The notes under the pieces were generated by a model that saw only the letters and a program-made list of their open reading frames with translations, was not told the origin of the DNA and searched no databases. 64,000 nt of DNA from contig NZ_CP071955.1 in NCBI RefSeq assembly GCF_017603965.1, forward strand, positions 1,736,001 through 1,800,000, read 5' to 3'. This DNA comes from Xanthomonas fragariae. GTDB taxonomy: Bacteria > Pseudomonadota > Gammaproteobacteria > Xanthomonadales > Xanthomonadaceae. The translations under genes were made by a program, and so were the position numbers. Of the stretch, positions 9,766-22,848 are shown piece by piece. How positions within the stretch are numbered: the stretch's first letter is position 1; the number at the start of each line of letters is the position of its first letter.

Positions 9766-11951
9766 AGTCTCCATTGCCATGGTTGAAGCGGCGCCTCTCG
9801 GAGCGGGCGGATACGGAACACAAGCAAAATCTGATCCGTATCATCATCACTACATTGTTTATTTCCTACCTGGGCTGGCGCTATCAGCACACCCATGGCG
9901 ACACGCTGATGGCCACCTGGTTCATTCTGGTCGGTGAGCTGTTGGTGTCGCTGGGCCTGATGATGGCAATCCTGGTGCGGCCGCAGGTGTCGCATGTGCG
10001 GCGACTGATCGGCATGCTGCTGGATTACACCTGCACCGGCGCGATCATGGCGATCCAGGGCGAACCGGCGTCGCCGCTGTACGCGGTCTGCATGTGGGTG
10101 ACTATCGGTAACGGGCTGCGTTACGGCAGCAACTACCTGCGTGCCGCCACTGCCATGGGCAGCCTGTGTTTTCTCGGCGCCATCCTGATTTCGCCCTATT
10201 GGAAGGCCAATCCCTACTTGAGCTGGGGCTTGTGGCTGGGCCTGATCGCAGTGCCGCTTTACTTCGATTCGTTGCTGCGCGCAATGACGCGGGCAGTGCG
10301 CGAGGCGCGGCATGCCAACCAGGCCAAGAGTCGCTTCCTGGCCAATATGAGTCATGAGTTCCGCACGCCGCTCAACGGTCTGTCGGGCATGACCGAAGTA
10401 TTGGCGACCACGCGCCTGGACGCGGAGCAGAGGGAGTGCCTCAACACCATCCAGGCTTCTTCGCGCACGCTGCTGTCGCTGGTCGAAGAGGTGCTGGACA
10501 TCTCAGCGATCGAGGCCGGCAAGATCCGCATCGAGCATCGCGACTTCTCGCTGTGCGAGCTGATCGACTCGGTCAACATGATCTTGCAGCCCCAGTCCAG
10601 GGCGCGGGGGCTGGAGTACGTCACCCAGGTCGGCACCGACGTACCGGATGTGCTGAAGGGCGATACCAGCCATGTGCGTCAGGTGCTGCTGAATATCCTC
10701 GGCAATGCGGTCAAATTCACCGAATACGGGCATGTGCTGCTGCGGATCACCAGGATGTCCGGCGGTAAGGGCAAGACGGTACGGCTGCGCTTCGTGGTGG
10801 AAGATACCGGTATCGGCGTGCCGATGGACATGCGGTCGCGGTTGTTCGAAGCCTTCGAGCAGGCTGATGTCGGCTTGTCGCGTCGTTACGAAGGAACCGG
10901 GCTGGGCACCACGATCGCCAAGGGTCTGGTCGAGGCGATGGGCGGCAGCATCGGCTTCAAGGAAAGTCAGTCTGGCGGCAGTGTGTTCTGGTTCGAGCTA
11001 CCGTTTGCAATCGGTGAACCGGTGCAGACGGCAAAGACGGCGCTGGCGCGTGTGCCGACCGGTGCGCTGCTGGACACGTCCGACGAGTTGGAGGCCTCCA
11101 ACGTCATCGCTTTCTCCAACCCGTTCCTGCGTCACCGCGCGCGCGTGCGCAGCATGCGCATGCTGGTGGCCGACGACCACGAAGCCAACCGCATGGTGTT
11201 GCAGCGCCTGCTGGAAAAGGCCGGACACAAGGTTCTTTGCGTCAATGGCGGCGAACAGGTGCTGGATGCGATGGCCGAGGAGGATTTCGATGCGGTGATC
11301 GTGGATCTGCATATGCCGGGCATGAACGGACTGGACATGCTCAAGCACTTGCGCGTGATGCACGCCAGCGGCATGCGGTACACCCCGGTGGTCGTGCTTA
11401 GCGCCGATGTCACGCCGGAAGCGATTCGCAGTTGCGAACAGGCGGGCGCACGCGCGTTTCTGGCTAAACCGGTAGTGGCTGCCAAACTGCTGGATACCCT
11501 GGCGGATCTGGCCCTCAGCACACGGCCGCTGGCCACGCCGGCGGCCAGCGTACAGATTCCTGCCGGCTTCGAGGGTGTGCTCGATTTCAGCGTGCTCGAT
11601 GAACTTGCGTCACTTGGGATGGGCGACGAGTTCGAACGTCAATTCGTGCGGCAATGCCTGGAAGATGCGCAGAACTGCATCGACGCAATCGAGCGCGCCG
11701 GCACTCGTTCGGAGTGGGAGCAGTTGCGCGAAAGCTCGCATGCGCTGCGTGGGGTCGCCAGCAACCTGGGCCTGGCCCAGGTCGCTGCCAATGGCGCTGA
11801 GCTGATGCGCATGGCCGACCGGCAATTGCAGTCGGAATGGCGACAGCGGCTGTCTGCGTTGCGCGAGCAATTGACGTCCGGAAAGGACGCACTTGACGCA
11901 CGTATGCAGCGTGTCGGGCACGGCGAGCGCTCCCCGCAGAGTAGCGAATAA
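9762..11951 (+). CDS. rpfC: RpfC, hybrid sensor histidine kinase for DSF
   Basis: The 729-residue protein starts at ATG 9762 (MKSPLPWLKRRL), overlapping the rpfH stop. Domains in order are an N-terminal multi-pass membrane input region (about 20-175); a histidine kinase domain with the phospho-acceptor in NMSHEFRTPLNG (H198) and ATP-binding motifs including DTGIGVP and GTGLGTTIAKGLVEAMGG; a receiver domain with DLHMPGMNG (Asp at about 515); and a C-terminal HPt domain with SHALRGVASNLG (His at about 660). It senses DSF and passes phosphate to RpfG. It also binds and restrains RpfF at low cell density. It converges with rpfF, with 13 bases between the stops. Confidence 0.97.
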   Translation: MKSPLPWLKRRLSERADTEHKQNLIRIIITTLFISYLGWRYQHTHGDTLMATWFILVGELLVSLGLMMAILVRPQVSHVRRLIGMLLDYTCTGAIMAIQGEPASPLYAVCMWVTIGNGLRYGSNYLRAATAMGSLCFLGAILISPYWKANPYLSWGLWLGLIAVPLYFDSLLRAMTRAVREARHANQAKSRFLANMSHEFRTPLNGLSGMTEVLATTRLDAEQRECLNTIQASSRTLLSLVEEVLDISAIEAGKIRIEHRDFSLCELIDSVNMILQPQSRARGLEYVTQVGTDVPDVLKGDTSHVRQVLLNILGNAVKFTEYGHVLLRITRMSGGKGKTVRLRFVVEDTGIGVPMDMRSRLFEAFEQADVGLSRRYEGTGLGTTIAKGLVEAMGGSIGFKESQSGGSVFWFELPFAIGEPVQTAKTALARVPTGALLDTSDELEASNVIAFSNPFLRHRARVRSMRMLVADDHEANRMVLQRLLEKAGHKVLCVNGGEQVLDAMAEEDFDAVIVDLHMPGMNGLDMLKHLRVMHASGMRYTPVVVLSADVTPEAIRSCEQAGARAFLAKPVVAAKLLDTLADLALSTRPLATPAASVQIPAGFEGVLDFSVLDELASLGMGDEFERQFVRQCLEDAQNCIDAIERAGTRSEWEQLRESSHALRGVASNLGLAQVAANGAELMRMADRQLQSEWRQRLSALREQLTSGKDALDARMQRVGHGERSPQSSE

Positions 11952-11964
11952 GCCCCCATGCACA

Positions 11965-12834
11965 TCAGATTGCGTCGCGTCCAGAACGGCGTGACTGCGC
12001 GCGTAGCAGGCGGCCCATGGTGCGCAGCGATTTTTCGCCGAGCTGCATCGCAGTGTCAACCCAGATTTCGGTGATGCGCATCATTTCCTGAAGCGGCACG
12101 GCGGTGGTCATTTCACGCATTTTCTGCATCGCCGCCCACGCGTGCGGGGTGCGCTTGCTCTCGCGGATCACCTGTTCCACCGCAGCCACACCCTGACCAC
12201 GCGGTACGACGAGATCGACCAGGCCCATCCCCAGCAGATCTTCGGCCGAATACAGATTGCCTTCGAGCATGATCTTTTGGGCCAGTTGTGGGCTGACGCG
12301 CTGGCACATGAAGGAGTAGGCACCCATGCCAGGGAACAGATCGAACAACACCTCGGGCAAGCCCATCATCACGCCTTCCTCTGCGACGATGGTGTTGCAG
12401 CTCAGTGCCGCCTCGAAACCGCCGCCGAGCGCATTTCCCTGGACCAACGCGATGCTGTGCGCGCCGGCCCCGAGGCCGACATGGAAGGCATGCACGCCAC
12501 GCACGCAGCGCTGCGCATAATCCAGCAGGCTCGCACGGTCGCCTTTGCGGATCAGCTGGCAAAACAATGCCAGATCGCCACCCAGATTGAACACATCGCT
12601 GTCCGAGGCCAGCACCACGTGCGGAGACAGTACGCCGGCGCAGTTCAAGCGCCGCCCCAGGTTGACCTGATAGCCGGTGATGTCGTCGACCAGGCGCGAT
12701 GAGAAGCAGGCACGTCCCGGATTGACGGCCAGGTCGGCATGCATGTGGATCCAGTACACCTCACGCTGCGGTTCTTCGATGATGCGCAGGGTTGAGCCGA
12801 CGTTGGTGCGAATGAAAGGTTGAACTGCAGACAT
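11965..12834 (-). CDS. rpfF: RpfF, DSF synthase (enoyl-CoA hydratase family)
   Basis: The 289-residue protein has the exact length of the known RpfF. I chose the ATG at 12834 (MSAVQPFIRTNVGS), with GGAG just upstream, rather than the longer open frame that runs back into the palindromic repeat. The crotonase-fold catalytic glutamates are present: E141 in NALGGGFEAALSC and E161 in MGLPEVLFDLFPG. RpfF makes the diffusible signal factor cis-11-methyl-2-dodecenoic acid from acyl-ACP by dehydratase and thioesterase activity. It lies downstream of rpfB on the same strand; a repeat copy separates the two genes. Confidence 0.97.
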   Translation of the reverse strand: MSAVQPFIRTNVGSTLRIIEEPQREVYWIHMHADLAVNPGRACFSSRLVDDITGYQVNLGRRLNCAGVLSPHVVLASDSDVFNLGGDLALFCQLIRKGDRASLLDYAQRCVRGVHAFHVGLGAGAHSIALVQGNALGGGFEAALSCNTIVAEEGVMMGLPEVLFDLFPGMGAYSFMCQRVSPQLAQKIMLEGNLYSAEDLLGMGLVDLVVPRGQGVAAVEQVIRESKRTPHAWAAMQKMREMTTAVPLQEMMRITEIWVDTAMQLGEKSLRTMGRLLRAQSRRSGRDAI

Positions 12835-13013
12835 GGTAATTCTCCGTGAAGACCGTCCGGCCGGCCGCCTTACGGACGGAGATGAGTGAACGAGTAGCGT
12901 TGCGCCGACTTCCGATTCTATGCGCACCAAAGCGAACACCCACAAGGCCTTGCGGCATTGCCGGTGCTGGATGACGGCCGGATGGCACTTACTTTGCAGG
13001 GGCGCCGGAGGAC

Positions 13014-13161
13014 TTAGAGCGGCCAACAAAACGACTGCGCTCACCGCCAGGCGGGCGCGGCCGGTACTCTGAATCGGCATGTACCACGCGTACACTCCGG
13101 TTCTTACGCGTCGTACGCACCCACCTGACGACTGCTCGCTACGTTTTGTTAGCCGCTCTTA
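13014..13161. mobile_element. Palindromic MITE-like element, copy 3 (intact, on rpfB stop)
   Basis: The core is 13017-13158 (142 bp), flanked by TTA at 13014-13016 and 13159-13161. The right TTA is the complement of the rpfB TAA stop codon, so insertion was precisely in that stop. The element stands between rpfB and rpfF on the same strand, where a long hairpin in the RNA could reduce read-through into rpfF. Confidence 0.85.
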
Positions 13162-14844
13162 CTCCTTGGGCGCATCCCGCAATTCGCGGCGCAGGATCTT
13201 GCCGACGTTGGTTTTCGGTAGTTCCTTGCGGAATTCGATCACTCGCGGCTGCTTGTAACCGGTCAGGTTGGCGCGGCAGTACGCCTTCACATCCTCGGCG
13301 GTCAGGGCCGGGTCCTTCTTTACGACCACGGCCTTGACGATCTCGCCGGATCTTTCGTCCGGTACGCCCACGGCAGCGACTTCCAGCACGCCGGGCAACT
13401 CGGCGATCACGTCTTCGATCTCGTTGGGATACACGTTGAAGCCGGACACCAGGATCATATCCTTCTTGCGATCGACGATGTAAACGAAGCCTTGTTCGTC
13501 CATGCGTGCGATATCGCCGGTGTGCAGCCAGCCCTCGGCGTCCATGACCTTGGCGGTTTCTTCGGGCTTCTTCCAATAGCCCTTCATCACCTGCGGACCC
13601 TTGATGCACAGCTCGCCGATTTCGCCCTGCGGCAGCACGGCGCCGGCGTCGTCCTTGATGCAGGCATCGGTGGACGGAATCGGCAGGCCGATCGAGCCGT
13701 TGTAGTCCTTCAGATCCATCGGGTTGATGCAGGCGGCCGGCGAAGTCTCGGTCAGGCCGTAGGCCTCGACCAGGGTCAGGCCGGTGACCTTCTTCCAGCG
13801 TTCGGCGACCGAACGTTGCACCGCCATGCCGCCGCCGAGGGTCATCTTGAGCGTGGAGAAATCGACCTGGTCGAACCCCGGCGTATTGAGCAAGCCATTG
13901 AACAAGGTGTTGACGCCGGTGAAGGCAGTGAAGCGTGTCTTCTTCAGTTCCTTGACGAAGCCCGGCATGTCGCGCGGGTTGCTGATCAGATGATTGCAGC
14001 CGCCGATCTTCATGAAGACCAGGCCATTCGCCGTCAACGCGAAGATGTGATACAGCGGCAGCGCGGTGATCACCACCTCGTTGCCTTCTTCCAACTTGCC
14101 AGTGCCCGCGAGCCACTGGTGCGCCTGTTGCATGTTGGCCACCAGATTGCGGTGCGTCAGCATCGCGCCTTTGGCCACACCGGTGGTGCCCCCGGTGTAT
14201 TGCAGAAAAGCGATGTCGTCGGGCTCGATCTGCAGCGTCGGCACCGTGTGCTTGCGGCCCAGTGCGAGCGCTTCACGAAAACGGACTGCGCCCTTGAGGC
14301 GGTATTCCGGCACCAGCTTCTTGACGTACTTGACGACGAAGTTGACCACGGCCGCTTTGGGGAACCCGAGCATGTCGCCCAGGCCGGTGGTGATCACCTG
14401 CTTGACCGGCGTGTCGGCAATGACTTGCTGCACGGTAGTGCCGAAGTTGTCGATGACCACCAGCACAGTGGCGCCGGAGTCGACCAGCTGATGCTTTAGC
14501 TCGCGCGGGGTGTAGAGCGGATTGACGTTCACCACGGTCAAGCCGGCACGCAAAATGCCGAACGTGGCGATCGGATATTGCAGGCAGTTGGGCATCATCA
14601 AAGCGACGCGGTCGCCTTTCTTCAAATGCAGTTCGCCGAGCAGATACGCGGCGAATTGCTCGGCCACCTGATCCGCTTGGCGATAGGTAATGGTCTTGCC
14701 GAAGCTGTGGTACGCGGGGCGGTCGGCAAAACGCGCGACCGAGGTGGCGAACACCTCTGTCACGGTGCGGAACTGCTCCAGATCGATCTCGGCGGCGACG
14801 CCGGACGGATAGCTTTGCAACCAAGGACGTGCCTGCTGATTCAT
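13159..14844 (-). CDS. rpfB: RpfB, long-chain fatty acyl-CoA ligase (FadD type)
   Basis: The 561-residue member of the acyl-adenylate-forming superfamily has the P-loop-like motif [13 protein letters not shown], the A5 motif [24 protein letters not shown], and the C-terminal lysine motif [13 protein letters not shown]. It activates fatty acids to acyl-CoA. In Xanthomonas it is reported to function in fatty acid recycling and in turnover of DSF-family signals. The ATG at 14844 gives the expected N terminus. The stop codon TAA coincides with the flank of a palindromic repeat. Confidence 0.95.
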   Translation of the reverse strand: MNQQARPWLQSYPSGVAAEIDLEQFRTVTEVFATSVARFADRPAYHSFGKTITYRQADQVAEQFAAYLLGELHLKKGDRVALMMPNCLQYPIATFGILRAGLTVVNVNPLYTPRELKHQLVDSGATVLVVIDNFGTTVQQVIADTPVKQVITTGLGDMLGFPKAAVVNFVVKYVKKLVPEYRLKGAVRFREALALGRKHTVPTLQIEPDDIAFLQYTGGTTGVAKGAMLTHRNLVANMQQAHQWLAGTGKLEEGNEVVITALPLYHIFALTANGLVFMKIGGCNHLISNPRDMPGFVKELKKTRFTAFTGVNTLFNGLLNTPGFDQVDFSTLKMTLGGGMAVQRSVAERWKKVTGLTLVEAYGLTETSPAACINPMDLKDYNGSIGLPIPSTDACIKDDAGAVLPQGEIGELCIKGPQVMKGYWKKPEETAKVMDAEGWLHTGDIARMDEQGFVYIVDRKKDMILVSGFNVYPNEIEDVIAELPGVLEVAAVGVPDERSGEIVKAVVVKKDPALTAEDVKAYCRANLTGYKQPRVIEFRKELPKTNVGKILRRELRDAPKE

Positions 14845-15211
14845 CTGCCCCCCTCCGGGATATTCGGTACGTGACGCAGTATGTTCGACGGCACTACATC
14901 AGCTGGCAGCATACCGTCATGCATGGAAAAGGCGAAGCGCGCTGCAGAGCAGCATTCAAGCGCGCAGACGTGTCTGGTCGTTTGCAGTTTGTGTTGTAAG
15001 TCTTGGTCGGTTGCACGCCTGCTGCGCCGGCACAACGTCTGTGCGCGAGGTTGGCGCAGATGCCTCGCGCGATCGAAGCACGCGACATCGGCGATGTGAT
15101 GACGCCAGTGGCGGTGGCGGAAGATTTCGTCGGCGAAAACGGCCTGGATGCGGCCGGCGCAGGGCGGCAACTGGCAGCTGTACCACGCGCAATGGGCGCC
15201 AGCTGGGCGAT

Positions 15212-15357
15212 AGAGAGGCCATCAAAGGTGCTGCGCCCTGGGCCTATCGGCGGAGGAGCGCGACCGATGCACGGTGCAGCATTTACCGCTCGTGCACTGC
15301 GATGCTAAGCGAGCCGCAAGCGCCGAACGACTTTCGTTACGTGTTGTCAGCCTCTCC
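15212..15357. mobile_element. Diverged copy of the palindromic element
   Basis: This 146-bp stretch aligns over its full length to the intact copies but with many substitutions. The left end AGAGAGGCCATCAAAGGTG corresponds to AGAGCGGCCAACAAAACGA, and the right end CGTGTTGTCAGCCTCTCC to CGTTTTGTTAGCCGCTCT. Target-duplication flanks can no longer be recognised. It lies in the 587-base space between rpfB and acnA (14845-15431), where I see no other gene. The divergence shows the family is older than the nearly identical copies. Confidence 0.65.
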
Positions 15358-15431
15358 TGGCGAGCGCCCAAAACCACTCTCCCGCCAAGCGGCGGCAGGG
15401 TGGTTACACAGGTAAAACGCGATGCGCGCGA

Positions 15432-18200
<2,769 letters not shown>

Positions 18201-18292
18201 GCATCACTCCTATGGCTGCAGGCTTTAGGTCTCTTGCGAACAGTGTGACCAATTCAGTGTGTACGTTCGGTTGCAGGACAGGGTATGTGGCC

Positions 18293-18339
18293 TTGAGTAC
18301 GACAAGTCAAGTATGTAGAATCGCTGCATACTTTATGCA
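18293..18339 (+). promoter_or_regulatory. Promoter and candidate operator of the vapBC-type pair
   Basis: TTGAGT (18293-18298), 17 bases, then TAGAAT (18316-18321) resembles a sigma-70 promoter. Directly downstream is a perfect inverted repeat TGCATA-CTT-TATGCA (18325-18339), and GTATG/CATAC flanks the -10 in inverted orientation. Antitoxins of this type usually repress their own promoter by binding such palindromes. Confidence 0.55.
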
Positions 18340-18352
18340 TGGGGCCACCTTC

Positions 18353-18601
18353 ATGGAAGCCACAGTTGCCGAACGCGGGCAGATCACGCTGCCCAAGCCT
18401 GTGCGCGATGCCCTGGGCCTGACCAAGGGCACCACGCTCAAGATCGAGCTCGACGGCGGGCGCATTATCCTGCGCAAAGATGTCAGCGAGGCGCTGCGCA
18501 AAGTGCGCGGCAAGTTCAAGCTGGTCGATGGCCTGACCAGTACCGACGAGGCCATGCGCGCCATCCGCGGCCGTGCCCCCGGCGATCCGTTCGACCCATG
18601 A
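18353..18601 (+). CDS. AbrB/MazE-fold antitoxin of a VapBC-type pair
   Basis: The 82-residue protein has an N-terminal swapped-hairpin DNA-binding domain typical of AbrB/SpoVT proteins: VAERGQITLPKPVRDALGL, then GTTLKIELDGGRIILRK. The C-terminal half is charged and probably wraps around the toxin. I chose ATG 18353, with GGGG eight bases upstream; ATG 18335 is an in-frame alternative. The stop overlaps the toxin start (ATGA at 18598-18601), the usual coupling in such modules. Partner and role are inferred from family and gene order. Confidence 0.85.
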   Translation: MEATVAERGQITLPKPVRDALGLTKGTTLKIELDGGRIILRKDVSEALRKVRGKFKLVDGLTSTDEAMRAIRGRAPGDPFDP

Positions 18602-19008
18602 TCGCACTGGATTCCTCGGTGCTGCTCGACATCCTGATCGGCGACCCGATGTACGGTGAAGTGTCGGAGATCTGCATCGGCGACGCCTTGGCGCGTGACG
18701 AAGTCGTGGTCTGCGACGCCGTTGTGGCCGAAGTGCTGGCCATGCTGGACACCCAGGTCGATCTGATGGAAACGCTGGCTTCGATCGGGGTGCGCTACGA
18801 AGCCACCCAGGAAGCGGCGGCAGCGCGCGCCGGCCATATGAACAAGCGTTTCCGCGCACGCGGCGGCAAGCGCGAGCGGGTGGTCGCCGACTTTCTGATC
18901 GGTGCCCACGCGATGCTCCAGTGCGACGGGTTGATCACCCGCGACGAGGGCTTCTTCCGCGATTACTTCAAGGGTTTGAAGATCGTCGTTCCTACACCCG
19001 CACCCTAA
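18598..19008 (+). CDS. PIN-domain toxin (VapC-type ribonuclease)
   Basis: The 136-residue PIN domain has the four acidic active-site residues in their expected places: D5 ([10 protein letters not shown]), E45 (VVAEVLAM), D98 ([12 protein letters not shown]) and D116 (LITRDEGFF). VapC toxins cleave RNA, often initiator tRNA or the ribosomal sarcin-ricin loop; the target here cannot be read from sequence. All catalytic residues are intact, so the toxin is probably active and held in check by the overlapping antitoxin gene. The module sits between the two aconitase genes, 49 bases before acnB. Confidence 0.88.
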   Translation: MIALDSSVLLDILIGDPMYGEVSEICIGDALARDEVVVCDAVVAEVLAMLDTQVDLMETLASIGVRYEATQEAAAARAGHMNKRFRARGGKRERVVADFLIGAHAMLQCDGLITRDEGFFRDYFKGLKIVVPTPAP

Positions 19009-19057
19009 TTCAGGTTACGCGTTTACACATTCACTGCTGTCCTTATGGAGAATCCGC

Positions 19058-21649
19058 ATGTTGGAAGCCTATCGCCACCACGTTGCAGAGCGCGCCGCGC
19101 TCGGTATCCCGCCGCTGCCGCTGACTGCGCAGCAGACCGCCGAGGTCATCGAGCTGCTGAAGAACCCGCCCGCGGGCGAAGAAACATATCTGGTCGAACT
19201 GCTCAGCCAGCGCGTGCCGGCCGGCGTGGATGACGCCGCCAAGGTCAAGGCCTCGTACCTGGCCGCAGTGGCCTTTGACGCCGAAAAAACCGCACTGATC
19301 AGCCCCAAGCGCGCGACCGAGCTGCTCGGCACCATGCTGGGCGGCTACAACATCCAGCCGCTGATCGATCTGCTGGATAACGCCGAGCTGGGCGCCACTG
19401 CCGCCGAAGCGCTCAAGCACACCTTGCTGGTGTTCGATGCCTTCCACGATGTGCAGGAAAAGGCGCAAGCCGGTAATGCGCATGCCAAGGCCGTGCTACA
19501 GAGCTGGGCCGATGCCGAGTGGTTCACCAGCAAGCCGGAAGTGCCGCGGAGCATGACCGTCACCGTGTTCAAGGTGCCGGGCGAAACCAACACCGACGAC
19601 CTGTCGCCGGCACCGGATGCGACCACGCGCCCGGACATCCCGCTGCATGCGCTGGCGATGCTCAAGAACGCCCGCGACGGCGCGGCGTTCGTGCCGGAAG
19701 AAGACGGCAAGCGCGGCCCGATCCAGGCCATTGCCGATCTCAAGGACAAGGGCCACCTGGTCGCCTATGTAGGCGATGTGGTCGGTACCGGTTCTTCGCG
19801 CAAGTCGGCCACCAACTCGGTGCTGTGGTGGACCGGCGAGGACATTCCGTACATCCCCAACAAGCGCTTCGGTGGCGTGTGCCTGGGCTCGAAGATCGCG
19901 CCGATCTTCTACAACACGATGGAAGACGCCGGTGCGTTGCCGATCGAACTGGACGTGTCGCAGATGGAGCACGGCGATGTGGTCGAGCTGCGTCCGTATG
20001 ACGGCAAGGCGTTGAAGAACGGGCAGGTGATCGCCGAGTTCGCGATGAAGTCGGACGTGCTGTTCGATGAAGTGCGCGCCGGTGGCCGCATTCCGTTGAT
20101 CGTCGGCCGTGGCCTGACCGCCAAGGCGCGCGAGTTCCTGGGCCTGCCGGCGTCGGACCTGTTCCGTCTGCCGATGGACCCGCCGGATACCGGCAAGGGC
20201 TTCTCGCTGGCGCAGAAGATGGTCGGCCGCGCCTGCGGTCTGCCGGAAGGCCAGGGCATGCGACCGGGCACCTATTGCGAGCCGAAGATGACCTCGGTGG
20301 GCTCGCAGGACACCACCGGCCCGATGACCCGCGACGAGCTGAAGGACCTTGCCTGCCTGGGCTTCTCCGCTGATCTGGTGATGCAGTCGTTCTGCCACAC
20401 CGCGGCCTATCCGAAGCCGGTCGACGTCAAGACCCACCACACCCTGCCGGAGTTCATCTCCACCCGCGGCGGCGTGTCGCTGCGTCCGGGCGATGGCGTG
20501 ATCCACAGCTGGCTCAACCGCATGCTGCTGCCCGACACCGTGGGCACCGGTGGCGACTCGCACACCCGTTTCCCGATCGGCATTTCGTTCCCGGCCGGCT
20601 CGGGTCTGGTGGCGTTTGCCGCCGCCACCGGGGTGATGCCGTTGGACATGCCCGAGAGCGTGCTGGTGCGCTTCAAGGGGCAGATGCAGCCGGGCGTGAC
20701 CTTGCGTGACCTAGTCAATGCGATCCCACTGTACGCGATCAAGGACGGTCTGCTGACCGTGGCCAAGCAGGGCAAGAAGAACATCTTCTCCGGCCGCATT
20801 CTGGAAATCGAAGGTCTGCCGAATCTGAAAGTGGAGCAGGCATTCGAGCTGTCCGATGCCTCGGCCGAGCGTTCCGCAGCCGGTTGCACCGTGCACTTGG
20901 ATAAAGCACCGATCATCGAATATCTGACCAGCAACATCACCCTGCTGCGCTGGATGATTGCCGAAGGCTACGCCGATGCGCGCACGCTGGGCCGCCGCAT
21001 CAAGAAGATGGAAGAGTGGCTGGCCGATCCGCAGCTGCTGCAGCCCGATGCCGACGCCGAATACGCCGCCGTCATCGAGATCGATCTGGCAGACATCCAT
21101 GAGCCGATCGTGGCGTGCCCGAACGACCCGGACGACGTCAAGACGCTGTCCGACGTGGCCGGCGCCAAGATCGACGAAGTGTTTATCGGTTCGTGCATGA
21201 CCAACATCGGTCACTTCCGTGCCGCCGCCAAGTTGCTGGAAGGCAAGCGCGATATCCCCACACGTTTGTGGGTTGCGCCGCCGACCAAGATGGATGCTTC
21301 CGAACTGACCAAGGAAGGCCATTACGGCACCTTCGGCGCAGCCGGTGCGCGCATGGAAATGCCGGGCTGCTCGTTGTGCATGGGCAACCAGGCGCAGGCA
21401 CGCGAGGGCGCCACGGTGTTCTCCACCTCCACGCGTAACTTCCCGAATCGTCTGGGCCGCAACACCAACGTGTATCTGGGGTCGGCGGAGTTGGCGGCGA
21501 TCTGTTCGCGTCTGGGCCGCATCCCGACCAAGGACGAATACATGGCCGATGTAGGCGTGATCAAGACCAGTGGCGATCAGATTTATCGCTACATGAACTT
21601 CGATCAGATCCAGGAATATCAGGATGTCGCGGATACCGTCGCGGCCTGA
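19058..21649 (+). CDS. acnB: Aconitate hydratase B (bifunctional)
   Basis: The 863-residue AcnB has the family layout: N-terminal HEAT-like helical domain (about 1-160), swivel domain (about 170-370; [18 protein letters not shown]), then the catalytic domains. Iron-sulfur ligands are in [13 protein letters not shown] and [11 protein letters not shown], and the substrate region is in [15 protein letters not shown]. It acts in the citric acid and methylcitrate cycles and, as an apo-protein, AcnB can bind mRNA in other bacteria. It follows the toxin gene by only 49 bases, so either it is read through from the toxin-antitoxin promoter or its own promoter lies inside the toxin gene. A strong terminator follows. 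Confidence 0.96.
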   Translation: MLEAYRHHVAERAALGIPPLPLTAQQTAEVIELLKNPPAGEETYLVELLSQRVPAGVDDAAKVKASYLAAVAFDAEKTALISPKRATELLGTMLGGYNIQPLIDLLDNAELGATAAEALKHTLLVFDAFHDVQEKAQAGNAHAKAVLQSWADAEWFTSKPEVPRSMTVTVFKVPGETNTDDLSPAPDATTRPDIPLHALAMLKNARDGAAFVPEEDGKRGPIQAIADLKDKGHLVAYVGDVVGTGSSRKSATNSVLWWTGEDIPYIPNKRFGGVCLGSKIAPIFYNTMEDAGALPIELDVSQMEHGDVVELRPYDGKALKNGQVIAEFAMKSDVLFDEVRAGGRIPLIVGRGLTAKAREFLGLPASDLFRLPMDPPDTGKGFSLAQKMVGRACGLPEGQGMRPGTYCEPKMTSVGSQDTTGPMTRDELKDLACLGFSADLVMQSFCHTAAYPKPVDVKTHHTLPEFISTRGGVSLRPGDGVIHSWLNRMLLPDTVGTGGDSHTRFPIGISFPAGSGLVAFAAATGVMPLDMPESVLVRFKGQMQPGVTLRDLVNAIPLYAIKDGLLTVAKQGKKNIFSGRILEIEGLPNLKVEQAFELSDASAERSAAGCTVHLDKAPIIEYLTSNITLLRWMIAEGYADARTLGRRIKKMEEWLADPQLLQPDADAEYAAVIEIDLADIHEPIVACPNDPDDVKTLSDVAGAKIDEVFIGSCMTNIGHFRAAAKLLEGKRDIPTRLWVAPPTKMDASELTKEGHYGTFGAAGARMEMPGCSLCMGNQAQAREGATVFSTSTRNFPNRLGRNTNVYLGSAELAAICSRLGRIPTKDEYMADVGVIKTSGDQIYRYMNFDQIQEYQDVADTVAA

Positions 21650-21673
21650 TTTAGCGGTTGGTTGACTGTGTTT

Positions 21674-21708
21674 CGAAATGCCCGGCACTGCCGGGCATTT
21701 CGCTTTTT
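21674..21708 (+). terminator. Rho-independent terminator after acnB
   Basis: A perfect 13-bp stem (CGAAATGCCCGGC and its complement around an ACT loop, 21674-21702) is followed by CTTTTTG. It starts 25 bases after the acnB stop. Confidence 0.9.
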
Positions 21709-21846
21709 GAGCAATTATTTCGCATTCTGTCCCTGCGCGTGCACACCAGGACGAATCGCAGTTAACTCAGCTGCTGCATTGCAACGAAAATCTGGAGTGC
21801 GCAGGACTAGAGTGACCCCGCTTCCTTCACTCAAGTTCGATGTCCG

Positions 21847-22662
21847 ATGCCCACTTGCACGATCGCTGGTCAAACGCTGCACTACATGCGACACGGTGAA
21901 GGTTTTCCGGTTCTGCTTGGCCACAGTTATCTTTGGGATGCGGCCATGTGGGAGCCGCAGATTCAGGCCCTTTGGCCGCATTACCAGGTCATCGTTCCCG
22001 AGTTGTGGGGACATGGGCAATCGTCGGCGTTGCCCGCAGACACACGACAAGTCGGTGATCTTGCACGGCAGATGCTGATGCTGCTGGATGCGCTGGAATT
22101 GCCGCAGTGCGCCGTGGTCGGTCTGTCGGTCGGTGGCATGTGGGGTGCGGAGCTTGCGTTGCTTGCACCGGAGCGCGTGCGCAGCTTGGTGTTGATGAAC
22201 ACGTTTCTGGGGGCCGAGCCGCAGGCGACGCGGACGCATTACTTCGGTCTGCTCGATGCGATCGAAGCGGCAGGGCAGGTGACGCCTGCGTTGATCGAGG
22301 CGATCGTGCCGATCTTCTTCCGTCCTGGTATCGATCTGAGCTCTGCGTTGCCGGCTGCGTTTGCGCAGCGCCTGGCGGCAATGTCGGCCGAACAGTTGCG
22401 CGCATCGGTTGTGCCGCTGGGCCGGTTGATCTTCGGGCGTGCGGATCGGTTGGAGGCGTTATCTGCGCTGGATCCGGCAAACACCTTCTTGCTGGGTGGC
22501 GAATACGATATTCCGCGGCCGCCGGAAGAGTTGTGGCTGATGGCCGAAGTGATCGGTTGCGATTACGAGTCGGTGCCGGACGCCGGGCATATCGCATCGC
22601 TGGAGAATCCTGCGTTTGTTACTGCGCAGTTGTTGGGTTGGTTGAAGCGTACGATCGGGTGA
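21847..22662 (+). CDS. Alpha/beta hydrolase of unknown substrate
   Basis: The 271-residue single-domain protein has the alpha/beta-hydrolase fold. The oxyanion region is HGEGFPVLLGHSYLWD, the nucleophile elbow GLSVGG has S94, a late acidic residue lies in GGEYDIPRPPEE, and the catalytic histidine is in AGHIASLENP near residue 249. It looks closest to 3-oxoadipate enol-lactonase or related small esterases. The substrate is unknown, and no aromatic-degradation genes are adjacent. There is no signal peptide. It stands alone between two terminators, so it is probably transcribed as a single gene. Confidence 0.85.
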   Translation: MPTCTIAGQTLHYMRHGEGFPVLLGHSYLWDAAMWEPQIQALWPHYQVIVPELWGHGQSSALPADTRQVGDLARQMLMLLDALELPQCAVVGLSVGGMWGAELALLAPERVRSLVLMNTFLGAEPQATRTHYFGLLDAIEAAGQVTPALIEAIVPIFFRPGIDLSSALPAAFAQRLAAMSAEQLRASVVPLGRLIFGRADRLEALSALDPANTFLLGGEYDIPRPPEELWLMAEVIGCDYESVPDAGHIASLENPAFVTAQLLGWLKRTIG

Positions 22663-22735
22663 TCTTTGGCGCGAGCTTTGGGTAGAGCGCCCGCGAGTTG
22701 ACGATTGCAAGGGTGAGGGCCCGTATCCTCATCCC

Positions 22736-22770
22736 AGCCCCTCTGCTGTATTGCAGGCAGAGGGGCTTTG
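22736..22770. terminator. Terminator hairpin between convergent genes
   Basis: An 11-bp perfect stem (AGCCCCTCTGC paired with GCAGAGGGGCT) spans 22736-22767, followed by TTG on the plus strand. It lies between the hydrolase gene and the convergent GGDEF-EAL gene and could stop transcription in both directions, though the T tract is short. Confidence 0.6.
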
Positions 22771-22848
22771 CTTCCAACTCCGAGTGCCGCCAACAATTCA
22801 GGCGCTACGCGCGGGCAAATACATTTCAAGGCGGAACACGCCGGTAGG

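Noticed and set aside
12835..13095. A longer RpfF starting inside the palindromic repeat.
   Set aside because: The extension (MYAWYMPI onward) is translated repeat and appears before several unrelated genes in the window. ATG 12834 gives the exact known length.
13492..14499. Long plus-strand open frame opposite rpfB.
   Set aside because: It is a shadow of the rpfB coding sequence caused by high GC; its protein is low-complexity and has no family resemblance.
15003..15308. Small open frames between rpfB and acnA as genes.
   Set aside because: They overlap a diverged repeat copy and have no recognisable features.
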